Part shown: positions 23,794 through 31,829 of the stretch, piece by piece | Layout: every line of letters begins with the position of its first letter | Numbering within the stretch: the first letter of the stretch is position 1 | NCBI RefSeq assembly: GCF_003635115.1 | Contig: NZ_RBXJ01000001.1 | Span: forward strand, 682,001 to 746,000 | Direction: 5' to 3' | Length of the DNA stretch: 64,000 nucleotides | Source of the DNA: Microbacterium sp. AG1240 | Lineage (GTDB): Bacteria > Actinomycetota > Actinomycetes > Actinomycetales > Microbacteriaceae | Notes under the pieces: model-generated | Databases searched by the model: none | What the model saw: only the letters and a program-made list of their open reading frames with translations | What the model was told of the DNA's origin: nothing | Position numbers and translations under genes: made by a program

Positions 23794-24993
23794 GTGCGCT
23801 CCCGCATCCTTCCCCTCGCCCTCGCCCTCGTCGGCTCCCTCGCCCTCGCCTCCTGCGCGAGCGCCACGCCAGAGCCGCCGGCCTCGACCGAGACCGGCGA
23901 CGGACACGGCGAGATCGCCGGCGCCGCCGAGCTCGCGGAGCCCGCGACCGGGCTCACCTCCGTCGACGCCGACGGCGCCGTGCGCCACCTCGACCTGCTC
24001 GACGAGAGCGTCACCGAGATCGGCTCCACCGCGCCGCCGGTCGGTATGACCACCGACGGGCGATACCTGTTCGTCGAGACGGGCGACGGGGTGGAGATCG
24101 TCGACAGCGGCGTGTGGACCTGGGATCACGTCGACCACTTCCACTACTACCGCGCCGAGCCTCGCCTGCTCGGCACCGTCGAGGGGGAGGGGCCGGTCAC
24201 GGTCGCCACGACGAACTCGTCGACGACCGGTGGCACGGGCCTGTTCTTCGCGGGCTCGGGCGAGTCGGTGCTGCTCGACACCGAGGCGCTGTCGAAAGGC
24301 GAGGTCGTCGAGCGGTTCCGCGTCGACGACGGCGGTCTCGTGGTGCCGGTCGGCTCGTTCGCCCTCGTGGCCCGGGGCGACGAGGTCGCCGTGCGGTCGG
24401 GCGACGGCGCGCCCACCGGCGAGGTCGCGGCGTGCGTCGACCCCCGCGGCACCATCACCACCCGCGTCGGCGCGGTGGTCGGATGCGACGACGGCGCGCT
24501 CCTCGCGACCGCCGCGACAGACGGGGTGACGATCGAGCGCATCCCCTACCCGCAGGGCGCGACCGCGCCCCGCGCGGAGACGTTCGCGAACCGCGAGGGG
24601 CGGCCGACCGTCGCCGCGCTCGCCGGAGAGAGCGCCGTCTGGCTGCTCGACACCCGCGCTCGCGCGTGGACGCTGCTGCCCGCACCCGCGCCGCTGCAGG
24701 CGGTGACCGCGGTCGACGACGCCGACGGGCACGTGCTCGCGCTCGCGAAGGACGGGCGGATGCTGGTGCTCGACGCCGAGACGGGCGCGCAGCTCGCCGC
24801 GACCGAACCCCTCGTCGCCGACTCGCTCTCGGCGGGGGCCGCGCCCGTGCTCATCGCCGACCAGCAGCGCGCGTACCTCAGTGCGCCGGTCGAGCGGCGG
24901 ATGTTCGAGATCGACTTCGCCGACGGGGCGCGCCTCGCCCGCACGTTCGAGACCGAATCGGCCCCGGCGTTCGTCGCGGAGACGGGGCGATGA
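23794..24993 (+). CDS. AztD-like zinc chaperone lipoprotein (first of two)
   Basis: GTG 23794 after AAAGGAA gives 399 residues with a lipoprotein signal peptide (LALASC, Cys about 21). The rest is made of short beta-blade repeats as in AztD-type beta-propellers. The segment WDHVDHFHYYRAEPRLLG supplies three histidines in D-H-x2-H-x-H spacing, a likely zinc site. AztD delivers zinc to the substrate-binding protein AztC outside the membrane. It sits between permease and binding-protein genes, and its stop overlaps the aztC ATG. Assignment rests on pattern and context. Confidence 0.78.
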   Translation: MRSRILPLALALVGSLALASCASATPEPPASTETGDGHGEIAGAAELAEPATGLTSVDADGAVRHLDLLDESVTEIGSTAPPVGMTTDGRYLFVETGDGVEIVDSGVWTWDHVDHFHYYRAEPRLLGTVEGEGPVTVATTNSSTTGGTGLFFAGSGESVLLDTEALSKGEVVERFRVDDGGLVVPVGSFALVARGDEVAVRSGDGAPTGEVAACVDPRGTITTRVGAVVGCDDGALLATAATDGVTIERIPYPQGATAPRAETFANREGRPTVAALAGESAVWLLDTRARAWTLLPAPAPLQAVTAVDDADGHVLALAKDGRMLVLDAETGAQLAATEPLVADSLSAGAAPVLIADQQRAYLSAPVERRMFEIDFADGARLARTFETESAPAFVAETGR

Positions 24994-25904
24994 TGGTGCG
25001 TCGGGTCGGCGCGATCGTCGCGGTCGCCCTCGTGGCCGCCCTCTCCGCGTGCGCGCCGGGAGGCGGCGCAGACCGGCCGCTCGTCGTGGTGTCGACGAAC
25101 ATCCTCGGTGACGTCGTCGGCGAACTCGCCGGTGACCAGGTCGAGGTGCTCACCCTGATGAAGCCGAACGCCGACCCGCACTCGTTCGAGATCTCGGCGC
25201 AGGAGGCGGCCCGTGTGCGCTCGGCCGACCTCGTCGTCTCGAACGGCCTCGGACTCGAGGAGGGGCTGCAGCAGCACCTCGACGCGGCCGCCGCCGACGG
25301 AGTGCCGGCCTTCGTCGCGGGCGACGCGATCGACGTGCTCGCCTACGCCGAAGGCGACGCGGAGGGCTCGCCCGACTCGCACTTCTGGACCGATCCCGCC
25401 CGCATGATCGACGTCGTCGACGCCCTCGAGCCCGCGCTCGCCGCGATCGACGGGATGGATGCCGCGGCCCTCGCCGAGCGCGTCGGAGCCTACCGGGCTC
25501 AGCTCGCGCAGCTCGACGCCGAGATGACCCAGGCCTTCGCGGCGATCCCCGACGGGCGGCGGGCGCTGGTGACCAATCACCACGTGTTCGGCTACCTCGC
25601 CGATCGGTTCGACTTCGCCGTGATCGGGGCCGTGATCCCCGGCGGCACGACGCTGGCCGCTCCCAGTGCGTCCGACCTCGCCGACCTGGTCGACGCCGTC
25701 GAGCAGACCGGCGTGCCCGCCATCTTCGCCGAATCGTCGTCGCCCGACCGGCTGGTGCAGGCCCTCGCGAGCGAGGCCGACGTGCACGTCGACGTCATCG
25801 AGCTCTTCACCGAATCGCTCACCGAACCCCAGGGCGCAGCCCCCGACTACCTGACCATGATGCGCGTCAACACGCAGCGCATCGCCGGCGGACTCTCGCC
25901 CTGA
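24990..25904 (+). CDS. aztC: Zinc-binding ABC transporter lipoprotein (AztC/ZnuA type)
   Basis: The 304-residue cluster A-I (TroA/ZnuA) solute-binding protein starts at ATG 24990, overlapping the previous stop. A lipobox (LSAC) precedes VVVSTNILGDVVGELAGDQVEVLTLMKPNADPHSFE, the typical start with ligand His. Further ligands are seen in DSHFWTD, TNHHVFGY, and the acidic FAESSS near the C-terminus. The His-rich mobile loop of ZnuA is short (EGDAEGSPDSH), as in AztC, which relies on AztD for loading. Confidence 0.92.
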   Translation: MMVRRVGAIVAVALVAALSACAPGGGADRPLVVVSTNILGDVVGELAGDQVEVLTLMKPNADPHSFEISAQEAARVRSADLVVSNGLGLEEGLQQHLDAAAADGVPAFVAGDAIDVLAYAEGDAEGSPDSHFWTDPARMIDVVDALEPALAAIDGMDAAALAERVGAYRAQLAQLDAEMTQAFAAIPDGRRALVTNHHVFGYLADRFDFAVIGAVIPGGTTLAAPSASDLADLVDAVEQTGVPAIFAESSSPDRLVQALASEADVHVDVIELFTESLTEPQGAAPDYLTMMRVNTQRIAGGLSP

Positions 25905-25936
25905 GAATCCGCACACCGAGAGAAAGAGAAGCATCC

Positions 25937-27139
25937 ATGCACCTCCCCACCGCACGAAGAATCGGCCTGACGGCCCTCGCGCTCGGCGCCGCCGTGACGC
26001 TCGCCGCCTGCTCGACGCCGGCCGCCGGCGGCCCCGGCGCGGCCCCCAGCAGCACCCCCGAGGCGGGTGCGCGCGTGGCGGTCGCCTACGAGGGCGGCAT
26101 CCTCGTTCTCGACGGCGGCACCCTCGAGACGGTCGCCGACCTCACCAGCGAGGAGTTCACCCGCCTGAACCCGGCCGGCGACGGCCGGCACGTGATGGTC
26201 ACGATGAGCGAGGGCTTCCAGGTGCTCGACACCGGTGCGGGCTCCACCGATCAGGCCGAGCTGACCGACCTGGTGTTCGCGGCAGACAAGCCCGGTCACG
26301 TCGTGCGCCACGCCGGCAAGACGATCCTGTACGCCGACGGGACGAGCGACACGACCGTGTTCGACACCGCCGAGCTCGCAGCATCCGATGCCCTTCCCGA
26401 GGTCGAGACGATCGCGGGCGTCGAGGCGCACCACGGTGTATCGCTCGTGCTGGAGGACGGCACCTTCCTCACCACGGTGGGGAACGCCGACGGACGCACC
26501 GGGATCATCGCGAAAGACGCGTCGGGCGTCACCGTGGCCGAGAGCGCCGACTGCCCGGGCGTGCACGGCGAGGGGACCGTGGCGGACGAGGTCGTCGTCT
26601 TCGGGTGCGAGGACGGCGCGCTCATCTACCGCGACGGCGAGATCACCAAGCTCACCGCCCCCGACCAGCCGTACGGTCGGATGGGCAACGCCTTCGTGAC
26701 CGAGGCCAGCCCCATCGTGCTCGGCGACTACAAGAACGACCCCGACGCCGAGGGCTACCTGCTGCAGGCGGTCACCCTGATCGACACCGCCGCCGGCACC
26801 TACGAGGTGATCGATCTGCCCGCGGGCGTCGAGTACACGTTCCGCGACCTCGCTCGCGGGCCCGCCGACATGGCGTACGTGCTGGCGACCGACGGGTCGA
26901 TCCACGTGATGGACCCCGCCACCGGTGAGATCACCGACGCGTTCCCCGTGGTCGAGCCCTGGGACGGCCCCGCCGAATGGCAGGACGCGCACCCGGCGAT
27001 CGTCGTCGCGGGCGACATCGCCTACGTGACGGAGCCGGCCGCGAACGCCGTGCACGCGGTCGATCTCACCACCGGCGAGGTCGTCGCGACGGGCGAGCTC
27101 GAGGTGACGCCGAACGAGATCGCGGTGGCCGCGGGCTGA
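25937..27139 (+). CDS. aztD: Zinc metallochaperone AztD (second copy)
   Basis: The 400-residue lipoprotein has LAAC lipobox (Cys about 22) and a Gly/Pro/Ala/Ser linker. Beta-propeller repeats follow, including KPGHVVRHAGKTILYADG, VEAHHGVSLVLEDGTFLT and CPGVHGEGTVADEVVVFGCEDG, with the histidines expected of AztD. It ends the zinc operon, 32 bp after aztC. Having two AztD-like proteins in one operon suggests division of labour in zinc loading or storage (inference). Confidence 0.88.
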   Translation: MHLPTARRIGLTALALGAAVTLAACSTPAAGGPGAAPSSTPEAGARVAVAYEGGILVLDGGTLETVADLTSEEFTRLNPAGDGRHVMVTMSEGFQVLDTGAGSTDQAELTDLVFAADKPGHVVRHAGKTILYADGTSDTTVFDTAELAASDALPEVETIAGVEAHHGVSLVLEDGTFLTTVGNADGRTGIIAKDASGVTVAESADCPGVHGEGTVADEVVVFGCEDGALIYRDGEITKLTAPDQPYGRMGNAFVTEASPIVLGDYKNDPDAEGYLLQAVTLIDTAAGTYEVIDLPAGVEYTFRDLARGPADMAYVLATDGSIHVMDPATGEITDAFPVVEPWDGPAEWQDAHPAIVVAGDIAYVTEPAANAVHAVDLTTGEVVATGELEVTPNEIAVAAG

Positions 27140-27484
27140 TCCGCATCAGCGGCCGGGGGTGTCGCCGTCGCGAGCGGCGCGTCGCCCCCGGCCGTTCCGG
27201 GCCCGTGGTGCCCGAAATCCAGGAGGAAACGCGGTCGGCGGCTGGCGTCCGCGACGTCGGTGCCGTTTCTTCCTTAATTCTGAACGCGGGGACGGGTGTC
27301 ACGCGCCGTTCGCGGTGGGGCGGCGGCACCGGTGCGCCGGCCCGTGTGCGCGCGGGCGCCAGGCCCGCGTCGTCTCCTCCCCAGGGGCGGTTCGCGGGCC
27401 GGAGGTCACGGAAGTCGTACGGCACCGGTCGCGGAACGCGACGCGTGACAGGATGGGAGCGATTCCCTCGCGGAGGAGGACCAC
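27140..27484. other. 345-bp intergenic region with a terminator-like stem
   Basis: The only clear structure is GGCCGGGGG (27151-27159) pairing with CCCCCGGCC (27185-27193), 11 bp after the aztD stop, probably the end of the zinc operon although no T-run follows. A short AT-rich patch lies near 27270-27285. The stretch before 27485 carries GGAGGAGGACC, the ribosome-binding site of the next gene. No coding frame looks real. Confidence 0.6.
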
Positions 27485-28465
27485 ATGACCGCTCCCCACT
27501 CACCGTCCCCGTACTCCGGGCAGCCCGCTCCCGCGGCCGACCAGGGCGCACCGCGCCCCCAGCTTCTGCGCTGGGCGATATGGGTCGCGATCTTCGCGCT
27601 CATCGCCGCGGCTATCGTCTGCGTCGTCTGGGTGCTCGTCGGCCCCGAGAACGGGCTCATCGGCCGGGCGTTCCTCACGATCCTGCTGCTCGCCGCGTTC
27701 GCCGGCGTGGCGATCCTCGAGACGCATCTCGCCCCGCGCCGCCCCGACTGGTTCGCCCTGACGAGCATGGTCGTCTGGGTCGTGACGCTGCTGCTCGGAG
27801 CATTCCTCATCTGGATGCCCGTCGATCCCTTCGACTACACGGGCGGCTTCGGACGTTTCGTGTCATTCCTCGCGATCATCCTCGTGCTGCAGCTCGCCGT
27901 GCTCCACGTGCGGCTGTTCGCCAAGGCGATGGCGCGCAACAGCACCGCCTTCACCCGAGCCACCGGCTTCGTCACCATCGGCCTCGTCGCCGTCCTCGCG
28001 GTGCTGCTCGTGCTGCCACTCACCTTCCACGAGTTCATCGACTTCCACGACCTCTACTGGCGCATCGTGGTCGCCGTGACGATCCTCGCCGCGGTCGGCA
28101 CCGCGCTCGTTCCGCTCGTGAATGCGCTGTTCGCCCCCAAGCGTGAGAGGCCGGTGCCCGATGCGTCGGGATACGCGCCGGTCGCGCAGGCGCCCGGATA
28201 CGCCCCCGGCTACCCGCAGCAGACCCCGGGGTACGCGCATCCCGCGCAACCGGCGACGCAGCCGTGGCCGACCTACGCCGACGGGGTCACGCCGCTCCCG
28301 GTGCTGCCCGACGGCTCGCCCGACTGGAACGCGTACTACACCGGCCAGCCGAGCCAGCCCGCTCCGCAGCATCCGCCGGTCGAGCAGCAGCAGGCTCCGC
28401 AGCCGCCCGCACCGCCCGCCGGCTACCAGGGCTTCCCGCCGCCGCCCCCGATGCCCCCGAGCTGA
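27485..28465 (+). CDS. Membrane protein with Pro/Gln/Tyr-rich cytoplasmic tail
   Basis: The 326-residue protein has a short Pro-rich N-terminus and six hydrophobic helices between about residues 28 and 215 (for example LRWAIWVAIFALIAAAIVCVVWVLV and FVTIGLVAVLAVLLVLPL). A 100-residue disordered tail follows, with repeats of G-Y-A-P and ending in PPPPPMPPS. No enzymatic motif is present. Proteins of this layout are common in actinobacteria and unnamed. A strong GGAGGAGGACC site precedes ATG. It is convergent with the oxidoreductase gene, sharing the terminator between them. Confidence 0.8.
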   Translation: MTAPHSPSPYSGQPAPAADQGAPRPQLLRWAIWVAIFALIAAAIVCVVWVLVGPENGLIGRAFLTILLLAAFAGVAILETHLAPRRPDWFALTSMVVWVVTLLLGAFLIWMPVDPFDYTGGFGRFVSFLAIILVLQLAVLHVRLFAKAMARNSTAFTRATGFVTIGLVAVLAVLLVLPLTFHEFIDFHDLYWRIVVAVTILAAVGTALVPLVNALFAPKRERPVPDASGYAPVAQAPGYAPGYPQQTPGYAHPAQPATQPWPTYADGVTPLPVLPDGSPDWNAYYTGQPSQPAPQHPPVEQQQAPQPPAPPAGYQGFPPPPPMPPS

Positions 28466-28478
28466 CCGCGCTCGACGA

Positions 28479-28530
28479 GTTGCCCCGTTCCGGGCCCACC
28501 GCTCTGCGGGAGGCCCCGGGACGGGGCAAC
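28479..28530. terminator. Bidirectional terminator between convergent genes
   Basis: GTTGCCCCGTTCCGGG and CCCCGGGACGGGGCAAC form a long stem in the 78-bp gap between the stops at 28465 and 28544. Confidence 0.75.
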
Positions 28531-28543
28531 TCGCGTGTGGGCG

Positions 28544-30154
28544 TCAGGCGCCGAGGAGCTCCAGGGCGGCCATCGCCGCGTTGTGACCGCCGATGCCGCT
28601 GACCGCGCCCCCGCGGCGGGCCGACGACCCGCACAGCAGAACGCGCTCGAGTCCGCTGTCGACGCCCCAGCGGGCCGCCGGGCGGTCGAGGTCGGCGTCG
28701 TCGTCGGCCCACGGCCAGGAGAGCGGGCCGTGGAAGATGTCGCCGCCGACCATTCCGAGCGACCGTTCGAGGTCGGCGGTCGTGCGCGCCTCGATGCACG
28801 GGCTGCCGTCGGGCGCCTCGTAGACGACGTCGGCGATCGGCTCGGCCAGCACCGAATCGAGCGAGCGCTGCGCTGCGGCCAGCAGTGCGGCGCGGCTCGC
28901 CGCGGCATCCGTTCCCTCGACCAGCCGGTGCGGAACCTGCAGCCCGAACAGGGTCAGGGTCTGGGCGCCCTCGGCGCGCAGCTCGGGGCCGAGGATCGAC
29001 GGGTCGGTGAGCGAGTGGCAGTAGATCTCGGCCGGAAGCGGTGACGGCACGCGGCCGGCCACGGCCTGGGCGTAAGCCGTGTCGAGCTGCGTCATCGTCT
29101 CGTTCACGTGGAACGTGCCGGCGAACGCCGCCTCGGGCGCGACCGTCTCGTCGTGCAGCCGGGGGAGCCGCCGCAGCAGCATGTTCACCTTGACCTGTGC
29201 GCCCTCGGCGACCGGGGGCGCGGGGGTCGGCGGGGGAGTGACATGGGCGGCGGCGCCGGCGGCCAGCAGCTGCTCGAGCACGTCGCGCCCGACCCCGCTG
29301 AGCACGAGGCGTCCGCGCAGCACCTCGGGATCGCGGCCGCCGACGTGCACCTCGCCGTCGGGGGTCACCGAGGTCACGTCGGCGTTCACCCGCACGTCGG
29401 CGCCGGCCTCGCGCGCGGCGCGTTCGAGCTCGGCCGAGACGCGTCCCATGCCGCCGACGGGGACGTCCCAGTCGCCCGTGCCGCCCCCGATCACGTGGTA
29501 CAGGAAGCAGCGGTTCTGGTCGAGGGAGGGGTCGTCGGCCGATGCGAAGGTGCCGATGAGCCCGTCGGTGAGGGCGATGCCACGCGCGAGGTCGGAGGCG
29601 AGCGAGCGTCGCAGCACGGTGCCCAACGGGCGCTCGACGACGTCGGCCCACAGGGCGTCGTCGCCGAGGCGCTCGCGCACGGCCGTCGCCGTGGTGAGGG
29701 GTTCCGTCATCGAGGGGAACACCGCGCGCGCGAGCGGCCCCATCCGCGACGTGAACGCCGCGTAACGGGCGGCCTCGTCGGGGTCGCCGACGGTGCGGGC
29801 GAACGAGGCCTCGGTGGCCGCCGCATCCGCCGTGTCGACGAGGATGCCGCGGCTCGGGTCGGCCGGGTCGGGCGTGTACGACGAGAACCGTCGGCGCCGC
29901 AGGTCGATGCGCAGCCCGAGGTCGTCGATGATGCGGCGGGGGAGCAGGCTCACGAGGTACGAGTAGCGCGACAGCGACGCATCCACGCCCGCCCACGGGC
30001 GCTCCGACACCGCCGCTCCGCCGACGGCTCCGAGGCGTTCGAGCACGACAACGCTGCGCCCCGCCCGCGCCAGGTAGGCGGCGGCGACGAGCGCATTGTG
30101 GCCCCCTCCGACGATGACCACGTCGTGCGTGCGGGCGAAGGGTGCGCGGCTCAT
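28544..30154 (-). CDS. FAD-dependent phytoene desaturase/PYROXD2-like oxidoreductase
   Basis: The 536-residue protein has the dinucleotide-binding start DVVIVGGGHNALVAAAYLARAGRSVVVLE (GxGxxG-type with VGGGHNA). GGAAVSERPWAGVDASLSRYSYLVSLLP follows, typical of the CrtI/retinol-saturase-like branch (PYROXD2). The C-terminal region GGDIFHGPLSWPW and GLERVLLCGSSARRGGAVSGIGGHNAA completes the FAD fold. No phytoene synthase or other carotenoid gene is nearby, so a carotenoid role is not supported. The substrate is unknown. Confidence 0.88.
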   Translation of the reverse strand: MSRAPFARTHDVVIVGGGHNALVAAAYLARAGRSVVVLERLGAVGGAAVSERPWAGVDASLSRYSYLVSLLPRRIIDDLGLRIDLRRRRFSSYTPDPADPSRGILVDTADAAATEASFARTVGDPDEAARYAAFTSRMGPLARAVFPSMTEPLTTATAVRERLGDDALWADVVERPLGTVLRRSLASDLARGIALTDGLIGTFASADDPSLDQNRCFLYHVIGGGTGDWDVPVGGMGRVSAELERAAREAGADVRVNADVTSVTPDGEVHVGGRDPEVLRGRLVLSGVGRDVLEQLLAAGAAAHVTPPPTPAPPVAEGAQVKVNMLLRRLPRLHDETVAPEAAFAGTFHVNETMTQLDTAYAQAVAGRVPSPLPAEIYCHSLTDPSILGPELRAEGAQTLTLFGLQVPHRLVEGTDAAASRAALLAAAQRSLDSVLAEPIADVVYEAPDGSPCIEARTTADLERSLGMVGGDIFHGPLSWPWADDDADLDRPAARWGVDSGLERVLLCGSSARRGGAVSGIGGHNAAMAALELLGA

Positions 30155-30359
30155 GCCTCCACGGTACCCACCGTGCCGCCCGGGTTCAGCGGTTGCCAGA
30201 CGCCCGCCGGTCCGTCCGGACCGCGTGGCGCGCCGCCGGTCGGTCCGGGGCCTGCGCGGCGCCCCGCCGGCCGGTTCCGAACCTGCGAGGCCCTCCGCCG
30301 GCCGGCCGAGCGGTGCCGAGGCGCCTCCGACCCGCCATGCTCGTGCGCTTCTCGACCGT

Positions 30360-30442
30360 ACTCAGGATGGATGCGCGCTCAGCCCCCGCGGCGCCCGCCA
30401 TTGCGCGGGCGGCTTTTCGTGGCGAGCGTCTGATCCTGAGTT
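30360..30442. repeat. 83-bp inverted-repeat element, copy D
   Basis: Starts ACTCAGGAT and ends ATCCTGAGTT, so the terminal repeats are a perfect 9-bp inverted pair here. The left context CCGTACTCAGGATG matches copies A and B, and the right context GAGTTGGTGCA resembles their GAGTTCGTGCA. It lies in the 716-bp gap 30155-30870. Confidence 0.75.
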
Positions 30443-30576
30443 GGTGCATCGCGCCCCCGGAGGCTCCCGGTCGCTCCGGCCCCGTTCAGCGGGTCCCGGC
30501 ACCCGGGCGGGGCGGTCCGGAGCCGCCGGTGTCGCCGCCTCGGTACTCCGTGGTGACGCCGGGCCGTGCGGCCACA

Positions 30577-30659
30577 ACTCAGGATGAAAAGCGCGGCGCG
30601 GCGAAGACCCCGCGGAATGACGGGGCGCGACCTCGAGGGTGGCGCGTCCATCCTGAGTT
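30577..30659. repeat. 83-bp inverted-repeat element, copy E
   Basis: Left edge GCCACAACTCAGGATG (matching copy C), right edge CATCCTGAGTTCG. The terminal inverted repeat AACTCAGGATG/CATCCTGAGTT is perfect over 11 bp when the flanking A is included. It directly precedes a G-rich tandem tract, as copy C does. Confidence 0.75.
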
Positions 30660-30840
30660 CGGGCTGGGGGCTGGGGGCTGGGGAGCGAGGGCTGGGGGCT
30701 GGGGGTTGAGGCCCGGGGCGGGAGGGCCCGGGGTCGGCGCTGACGCAGCGGGAGGGCCCGCGGCGAGAGGGCCCGGGCAGGAGGGCGCGGGGCGGGAGGG
30801 CCGGGGAGAGGGCGGGTCGCGGGGAGGGAGGGACGAGGCC
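30660..30840 (+). repeat. G-rich tandem tract upstream of the inositol phosphatase gene
   Basis: GGGCTGGGGGCTGGGG units repeat at the left, then GGGAGGGCCC(G) units to the right. The plus strand is G-rich throughout and could form quadruplexes. It ends about 30 bp before the next start codon. The remaining part of the gap (30155-30359) is plain GC-rich DNA with no feature. Confidence 0.8.
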
Positions 30841-30870
30841 GGATGCTGCGCGCCGCACTAGCGTGGAGGC

Positions 30871-31680
30871 ATGACCTCTCCGAGCGAGCTGCTGAGCCTG
30901 GCCGTCGACATCGCCCTCGAAGCGGGGGAGCTGGCCCACCGCCGCCGCACCGAGGGGGTCACGATCGCGGCGACGAAGTCGGCGCTCGCCGACATCGTCA
31001 CCGAGGCCGATCGGGAGGTCGAGATGCTCGTGCGCAACCGGATCGCCGCGGCGCGTCCGGACGACGGCTTCTTCGGCGAGGAAGGCGGTGCGGGGCGGGG
31101 CAGCACGGGGATCACCTGGGTCGTCGATCCGATCGACGGCACCGTCAACTACGCCTACGGCATCCCGGCCTGGGCCGTCAGCATCGCCGCCGTCGAGGTG
31201 GCGGACGGCGACGGCGAGCCCGACACGGCGACCTGGACGGCGCTTGCGGGCGTCGTCTACAACCCGGTCGTCGGTGAACTCTTCCGCGCCTCCCGTGGGG
31301 GCGGCGCCTGGCTGGGAGAGCACCGGCTGCACGTGAACGACGAGGTCGGTCCGGCCGGGGCGCTGCTGGCGACCGGGTTCGGTTACGACCCCGCCACCCA
31401 CGCGGCGGCGCTCGAGCAGCAGGCGCGCATCATGCCGATCGCGCGCGACATCCGCCGCATCGGTGCGGCCTCCCTCGACATCGCCTACGTCGCGGCGGGG
31501 CGCATGGACGGCTATTACGAGCGCGGACTCCAGCCCTGGGACCACGCGGCGGCGGCGCTGCTCGCCACCGAGGCGGGCGCCGTGGTGGCGGGGGCTCCGG
31601 GCGGTGTTCCGGGCCGAGAAATGACGATCGTCGCCGGACCAGGGCTTTTCCCCCGGCTCGACGCCCTGATCGACTATTGA
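30871..31680 (+). CDS. Inositol monophosphatase-family protein
   Basis: The 269-residue enzyme has all metal-site motifs of the family: GEE at 69-71, DPIDGT at 86-91, and WDHAAAALLATEAGA at 223 onward. These residues bind magnesium and activate water to release phosphate from inositol-1-phosphate, histidinol phosphate or related sugar phosphates; the actual substrate cannot be chosen. It stands alone downstream of the second repeat cluster. ATG 30871 follows GTGGAGGC at close spacing. Confidence 0.92.
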   Translation: MTSPSELLSLAVDIALEAGELAHRRRTEGVTIAATKSALADIVTEADREVEMLVRNRIAAARPDDGFFGEEGGAGRGSTGITWVVDPIDGTVNYAYGIPAWAVSIAAVEVADGDGEPDTATWTALAGVVYNPVVGELFRASRGGGAWLGEHRLHVNDEVGPAGALLATGFGYDPATHAAALEQQARIMPIARDIRRIGAASLDIAYVAAGRMDGYYERGLQPWDHAAAALLATEAGAVVAGAPGGVPGREMTIVAGPGLFPRLDALIDY

Positions 31681-31729
31681 GCCCGTCGGTCGGGGTCGCC
31701 CACATGGCATTCCCAGGGCGTCCGATGTA

Positions 31730-31752
31730 GTGTTTACCCGATCGTTATCTTC
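31730..31752. promoter_or_regulatory. Possible MtrA-type direct repeat upstream of the M23 peptidase gene
   Basis: On the minus strand GATAAC and GTAAAC occur six bases apart (complement of GTTTACCCGATCGTTATC on the plus strand). This resembles the paired GTAAC-like sites bound by MtrA, which controls M23 and other cell-wall hydrolase genes in several actinobacteria. The match is loose. Confidence 0.3.
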
Positions 31753-31829
31753 GTCGCCCGAACGGCGGAGACGCCCCGAAAAGCCCGATTCCGTCGCGCC
31801 TGCGACACGACCCGAGAGCACTCTGCGCG

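Noticed and set aside
28544..30154. Carotenoid biosynthesis role for the CrtI-like oxidoreductase
   Set aside because: No phytoene synthase, lycopene cyclase or prenyltransferase gene is adjacent, and the sequence pattern is of the PYROXD2 branch.
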